From Labilithrix sp. (GTDB taxonomy: Bacteria; Myxococcota; Polyangia; Polyangiales; Polyangiaceae), in assembly GCA_028287035.1 (NCBI GenBank), contig JAQBQL010000178.1, positions 1 through 10,286 on the forward strand: a stretch of 10,286 nt of DNA, written 5' to 3'. Positions within the stretch are counted from its first letter, which is position 1. Every line of letters begins with the position of its first letter. The translations under genes were made by a program, and so were the position numbers. The notes under the pieces were generated by a model. That model was not told where the DNA came from and searched no databases. It was given only the letters and a program-made list of their open reading frames with translations. Below, piece after piece: positions 6,755-10,286 of this stretch.

Positions 6755-7189
6755 ATGATTTGGGATCGAATCGTCACCCCGGCCAATGCGCTCGTCGCAT
6801 GCGCCCTGGTCACCCTGACCGCGGCGTGCGGTAGCAGTGTCCCCGCGCCGACCCAGCCCCTCGCGGATGCGCAGGCGGCGGATCGTAGCGCCCAGGAGCT
6901 CGGGGCCGAGTCTGACCCGGCTGCGAAGCTCCATCTCAAGCTCGCAGAAGAGCAGACCGCCAGCGCCAAGAAGCTGATGGCGGACGGCGACAACGAGAAG
7001 GCGACGGCCCTCCTTGCTCGCGCCAAGGCGGACGCGGAGCTCGCCGTGTCGCTCGCCAAGGAGCAGAACGCGAAGAAGCAGGTCCAGGAGGCGTCGACGA
7101 AGGCGAACCTCACGACCCAGGCGAACCAGCCCGCCCAGGCGACGCCGATGAACAACACCGCGCCCGGCGCGACGGGAGCAGGCAAGTGA
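6755..7189 (+). CDS. DUF4398-type lipoprotein
   Basis: This 144-aa protein has a lipoprotein signal peptide with a hydrophobic core (about 12-22) and lipobox TAAC, lipidated Cys25. Residues 33-111 form two long Ala-rich amphipathic helices with the pattern of DUF4398 envelope proteins: an ADAQ start, a KLHLKLAEEQ helix, a MADGDNEKAT turn, and an ARAKADAELAVSLAKEQ helix. The tail (112-144) is Gln/Asn/Thr/Pro/Ala-rich and probably disordered. It is expected in the periplasm, anchored to a membrane, probably the outer one. The ATG at 6755 is set by GGAG 7 nt upstream and by the signal peptide; the reading frame is open further upstream to 6446 but that part is not protein-like. Its TGA overlaps the GTG of the next gene, which carries the same domain, so the two probably act together. 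The DUF4398 call is from pattern recognition, not a profile search. Confidence 0.85.
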   Translation: MIWDRIVTPANALVACALVTLTAACGSSVPAPTQPLADAQAADRSAQELGAESDPAAKLHLKLAEEQTASAKKLMADGDNEKATALLARAKADAELAVSLAKEQNAKKQVQEASTKANLTTQANQPAQATPMNNTAPGATGAGK

Positions 7190-8064
7190 AGAACACCATC
7201 AAGCTCGGACTCGTCTCTCTCACGCTGCTCGCGACCGCCTGCGGCGCCGGCACCCCCCCGCCGGAGCTCGTCGACGCGCGCGCCGCCTACCAGCGCGCGA
7301 GCCAGGGCCCCACGGCCCAGACGAACCCCGCCGACCTGCACGTCGCCAAGGAGGCGCTCGACCAGGCCGAGGCGCAGTTCAAGGACGACGGCGACAGCGC
7401 CCAGACCAAGGACACCGCGTACGTCGCGCTCCGCAAGACCGAGCTCGCCGAGAGCCGCGCTCGCGTGATCAATGCCGAGAAGCAGCGTGACCAGATCGCG
7501 GCGCAGAGCCAGGCCGCGCAGGCCCAGGCTCTCCAGACGACGAGCGCGCAGCTCGCCGGCGCGAAGAACCAGCTCAACATGACGGCGGCGCAGCTCGCCG
7601 AGGAGAAGTCGCGTCGTGAGGAGGCCGAGAAGCGCGCCGCCCAGGCCGCTGCCGACCTCGCGAAGATCGCCAGCGTCAAGCAGGAGTCCCGCGGCATGGT
7701 CATCACGCTGTCGGGCTCGGTCCTCTTCGCCACGGCGAAGTGGGAGCTGCTCCCGGGCGCGAAGTCCAAGCTCGACGAGGTCGCCAAGGCCCTCACGCAG
7801 CAGGACAAGGACTCGACCATGACGGTCGAGGGCTACACGGACTCGCAGGGTGCGCTCGCGATGAACGAGGAGCTCTCCCAGAAGCGCGCGGACTCCGTCC
7901 GTACGTACCTCGTCTCGCGCGGGATCGCGTCGGACCGCATCACCTCCAAGGGCATGGGCCCGTCGTCTCCCGTCGCGGACAACACGTCGCCCGAGGGCCG
8001 CGCGAACAACCGCCGCGTCGAGATCGTCGTTCACAACGGCGGCAACGCCGGCGGCAACAAGTGA
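7186..8064 (+). CDS. OmpA-family lipoprotein with N-terminal DUF4398-like region
   Basis: This 292-aa outer-membrane lipoprotein is predicted to tether the envelope to peptidoglycan. The signal peptide ends in lipobox ATAC with Cys19. Residues 25-100 are a DUF4398-like helical hairpin, followed by a long Ala/Gln/Glu-rich coiled coil (about 100-165). The OmpA C-terminal domain spans 170-283. It carries the usual motifs: GYTDSQG (217-223), the N-x3-LSQKRADSV helix (227-238), the IASDRITSKGMG turn (247-258), and GRANNRRVEI (271-280). The Asp and Arg that grip diaminopimelate in this family correspond to Asp236 and Arg276 or 277 as I align it. The tail is Gly/Asn-rich. The GTG start overlaps the previous stop by 4 nt (GTGA), with GGGAG 7 nt upstream, so translation should be coupled. 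It is closer to Pal-like lipoproteins than to beta-barrel OmpA, since no barrel is present. A terminator follows at once. Confidence 0.92.
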   Translation: MKNTIKLGLVSLTLLATACGAGTPPPELVDARAAYQRASQGPTAQTNPADLHVAKEALDQAEAQFKDDGDSAQTKDTAYVALRKTELAESRARVINAEKQRDQIAAQSQAAQAQALQTTSAQLAGAKNQLNMTAAQLAEEKSRREEAEKRAAQAAADLAKIASVKQESRGMVITLSGSVLFATAKWELLPGAKSKLDEVAKALTQQDKDSTMTVEGYTDSQGALAMNEELSQKRADSVRTYLVSRGIASDRITSKGMGPSSPVADNTSPEGRANNRRVEIVVHNGGNAGGNK

Positions 8065-8076
8065 GCTGACGCTCAC
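8061..8076 (+). other. Small hairpin overlapping the OmpA-family stop codon
   Basis: GTGAGC-TGAC-GCTCAC forms a perfect 6-bp stem with a 4-nt loop. The stop codon TGA (8062-8064) lies in the left arm. It stands 13 nt before the terminator hairpin and may protect the mRNA 3' end or be incidental. Confidence 0.4.
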
Positions 8077-8089
8077 CTGAGACGCGCAG

Positions 8090-8127
8090 ACGCGCGACGG
8101 GCTGGTCCCGTCGCGCGTTTCGCGTTT
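8090..8127 (+). terminator. Rho-independent terminator of the lipoprotein operon
   Basis: ACGCGCGACGGG (8090-8101) pairs perfectly with CCCGTCGCGCGT (8107-8118) around a 5-nt loop, CTGGT. It is followed by TT and, after CGCG, by TTTT. The 12-bp GC stem lies 25 nt after the OmpA-family stop. The U-tract is broken, which is common at high GC. The opposite strand has no T-run after the stem, so it probably serves only the plus-strand genes. Confidence 0.8.
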
Positions 8128-8161
8128 TGTGGCACGCGGCGAGGACCGCGTGGCTCGGCGG

Positions 8162-9679
<1,518 letters not shown>

Positions 9680-9711
9680 GATTCGGACGGTTTTACTTTG
9701 GGGTACGATTC
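9680..9711. promoter_or_regulatory. 32-bp divergent promoter region
   Basis: Only 32 bp separate the divergent ATGs of the biotin carboxylase and the bPH2 protein. It is the most AT-rich stretch nearby (GGTTTTACTTTGGGGTACGA, within 9689-9708). On the minus strand TAAAAC (9695-9690) could be a -10 box, 10 nt before the accC ATG. On the plus strand TACGAT (9704-9709) could be a -10 box, 8 nt before a second in-frame ATG at 9718. Both would give very short or no leaders. Alternatively the promoters lie inside the opposite coding sequences. Confidence 0.35.
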
Positions 9712-10179
9712 ATGTCGATGTCGAACCTCCAGGCGCCTCGTGACGGACTCATGCCGGGTGCGGCGGAAGAGCTCCTCTTCGAGGGCCGCCCGGCGCTCGT
9801 GCCCGGCCTGGGGGCGCTGCTGCTCGCCTTTCTCACCCTGGGGCTCAGCGTGCTCGTCGCGTACATCCGCACGCGCGGCACCCTCTACAGGATCACGAGC
9901 CAGCGCGTCGTCATCGAGACGGGCGTGTTCTCGAAGCGGATGGAGCAGCTCGATCTGTATCGCGTCGTCGACTACGTGGTGGAGCGGCCCTTCGGCCAGC
10001 GCATCATGGGCACCGGCAATCTCGTCCTCGAGGCAATGGACAAGACGACCCCCGAGATCCGCATCACCGGGATCCATACCGACGTCGTGAACCTCTACGA
10101 GAAGCTCCGCTACGCGACCGAGCAGGAGAAGCGTAAGCGGAACGTGCGCGTCCTCGACGTCGAGCCGGCCGGCGGATGA
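9712..10179 (+). CDS. bPH2 (DUF304) domain membrane protein
   Basis: This 155-aa protein has a polar N-terminus (1-20), a hydrophobic segment (about 29-51) that probably spans the membrane, and a bacterial pleckstrin-homology-like domain (bPH2, formerly DUF304) at 55-134. The domain shows the characteristic run TLYRITSQRVVIETGVFSKR (57-76), then QLDLYRVVDYVVERPFGQRI (79-98), then the G-TGNLVL strand (100-106). A basic stretch EKRKRNVR lies at 139-146. The family is widespread and its biochemical role is mostly unknown, so no specific function is given. The ATG at 9712 has only a weak GGGG 8 nt upstream. The ATG at 9718 (residue 3) is equally possible, and the one at 9751 would still keep the domain. 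Its stop overlaps the next start as ATGA. It is divergent from accC. Confidence 0.85.
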   Translation: MSMSNLQAPRDGLMPGAAEELLFEGRPALVPGLGALLLAFLTLGLSVLVAYIRTRGTLYRITSQRVVIETGVFSKRMEQLDLYRVVDYVVERPFGQRIMGTGNLVLEAMDKTTPEIRITGIHTDVVNLYEKLRYATEQEKRKRNVRVLDVEPAGG

Positions 10180-10286
10180 GCAAGAGCAAGCCCGGCGAGA
10201 CGCTCCCGTTCGATTTCGGCGTGTTCGCGCCGCCGCCGCCGCCGGCACCGGTGCGCGCCCCCGCGGCTGCGGCTCCGGTGGCGCCC
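10176..10286 (+). CDS. Partial CDS, Pro/Ala-rich N-terminus, function unknown
   Basis: An ATG at 10176 overlaps the TGA of the bPH2 gene by 4 nt (ATGA) and opens a frame that stays open for 37 codons to the window end. It reads MSKSKPGETLPFDFGVFAPP and then a Pro/Ala-rich run with five consecutive prolines (19-23). There is no signal peptide or membrane segment, so the product is probably cytosolic with a disordered N-terminus. The overlap suggests translational coupling with the bPH2 gene. Many high-GC DNA-processing proteins have such a leader (exodeoxyribonuclease VII large subunit is one thought), but nothing visible decides it. Confidence 0.6.
   Translation, partial: MSKSKPGETLPFDFGVFAPPPPPAPVRAPAAAAPVAP

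Noticed and set aside
6697..8076. 459-codon open frame on the minus strand
   Set aside because: It lies opposite the two lipoprotein genes, which have signal peptides, ribosome sites and an OmpA domain; the translation is low-complexity Arg/Leu/Val.
10228..10248. CCG trinucleotide run as a variable repeat
   Set aside because: It is short and encodes a run of five prolines in a Pro/Ala-rich leader, which is ordinary for this kind of protein.

Overview
The window is about 70% GC chromosomal DNA. Everything in it fits a delta-proteobacterium of the Myxococcota, most likely a Polyangia-type myxobacterium. The signs are strong G/C third-position bias, Pro/Ser/Ala-rich linkers, an eroded Ser/Thr-kinase-like protein, and DUF4398/OmpA lipoproteins. 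This assignment is an inference, because there is no rRNA or other taxonomic marker. I see no transposase, integrase, CRISPR array, tRNA or rRNA, and no base-composition break that would suggest an island.

Layout from left to right. (1) Bases 1-194, minus strand: the N-terminus of a lipoprotein that runs off the window. It is divergent from a thymidine phosphorylase gene (253-1569, plus). (2) Bases 1584-6340, minus strand: three closely spaced genes, probably one transcript. In transcription order these are a two-TM protein of unknown function (355 aa), methionyl-tRNA synthetase metG (667 aa), and a protein with a catalytically dead, N-lobe-less kinase-like domain followed by a disordered linker and about five membrane segments (547 aa). 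This unit converges on deoA with only 14 bp between the stops. (3) Bases 6341-6754: a 414-bp gap with a candidate sigma-54 -24/-12 promoter facing right. (4) Bases 6755-8064, plus strand: two translationally coupled lipoproteins, a small DUF4398 protein and a DUF4398-plus-OmpA protein expected to hold peptidoglycan. A strong intrinsic terminator at 8090-8127 closes this unit. (5) Bases 8162-9679, minus strand: a stand-alone biotin carboxylase subunit of an acyl-CoA carboxylase. It is separated by only 32 bp from a divergent bPH2/DUF304 membrane protein gene (9712-10179). That gene overlaps by 4 bp the start of a Pro/Ala-rich protein truncated by the window end.

Most genes are housekeeping (nucleoside salvage, translation, acyl-CoA carboxylation) or cell envelope. 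I found no convincing new multi-gene system. The features most worth a second look are the kinase-like membrane protein behind metG (including its in-frame relation to metG), the sigma-54-like promoter before the lipoprotein pair, and the very short divergent region at 9680-9711.
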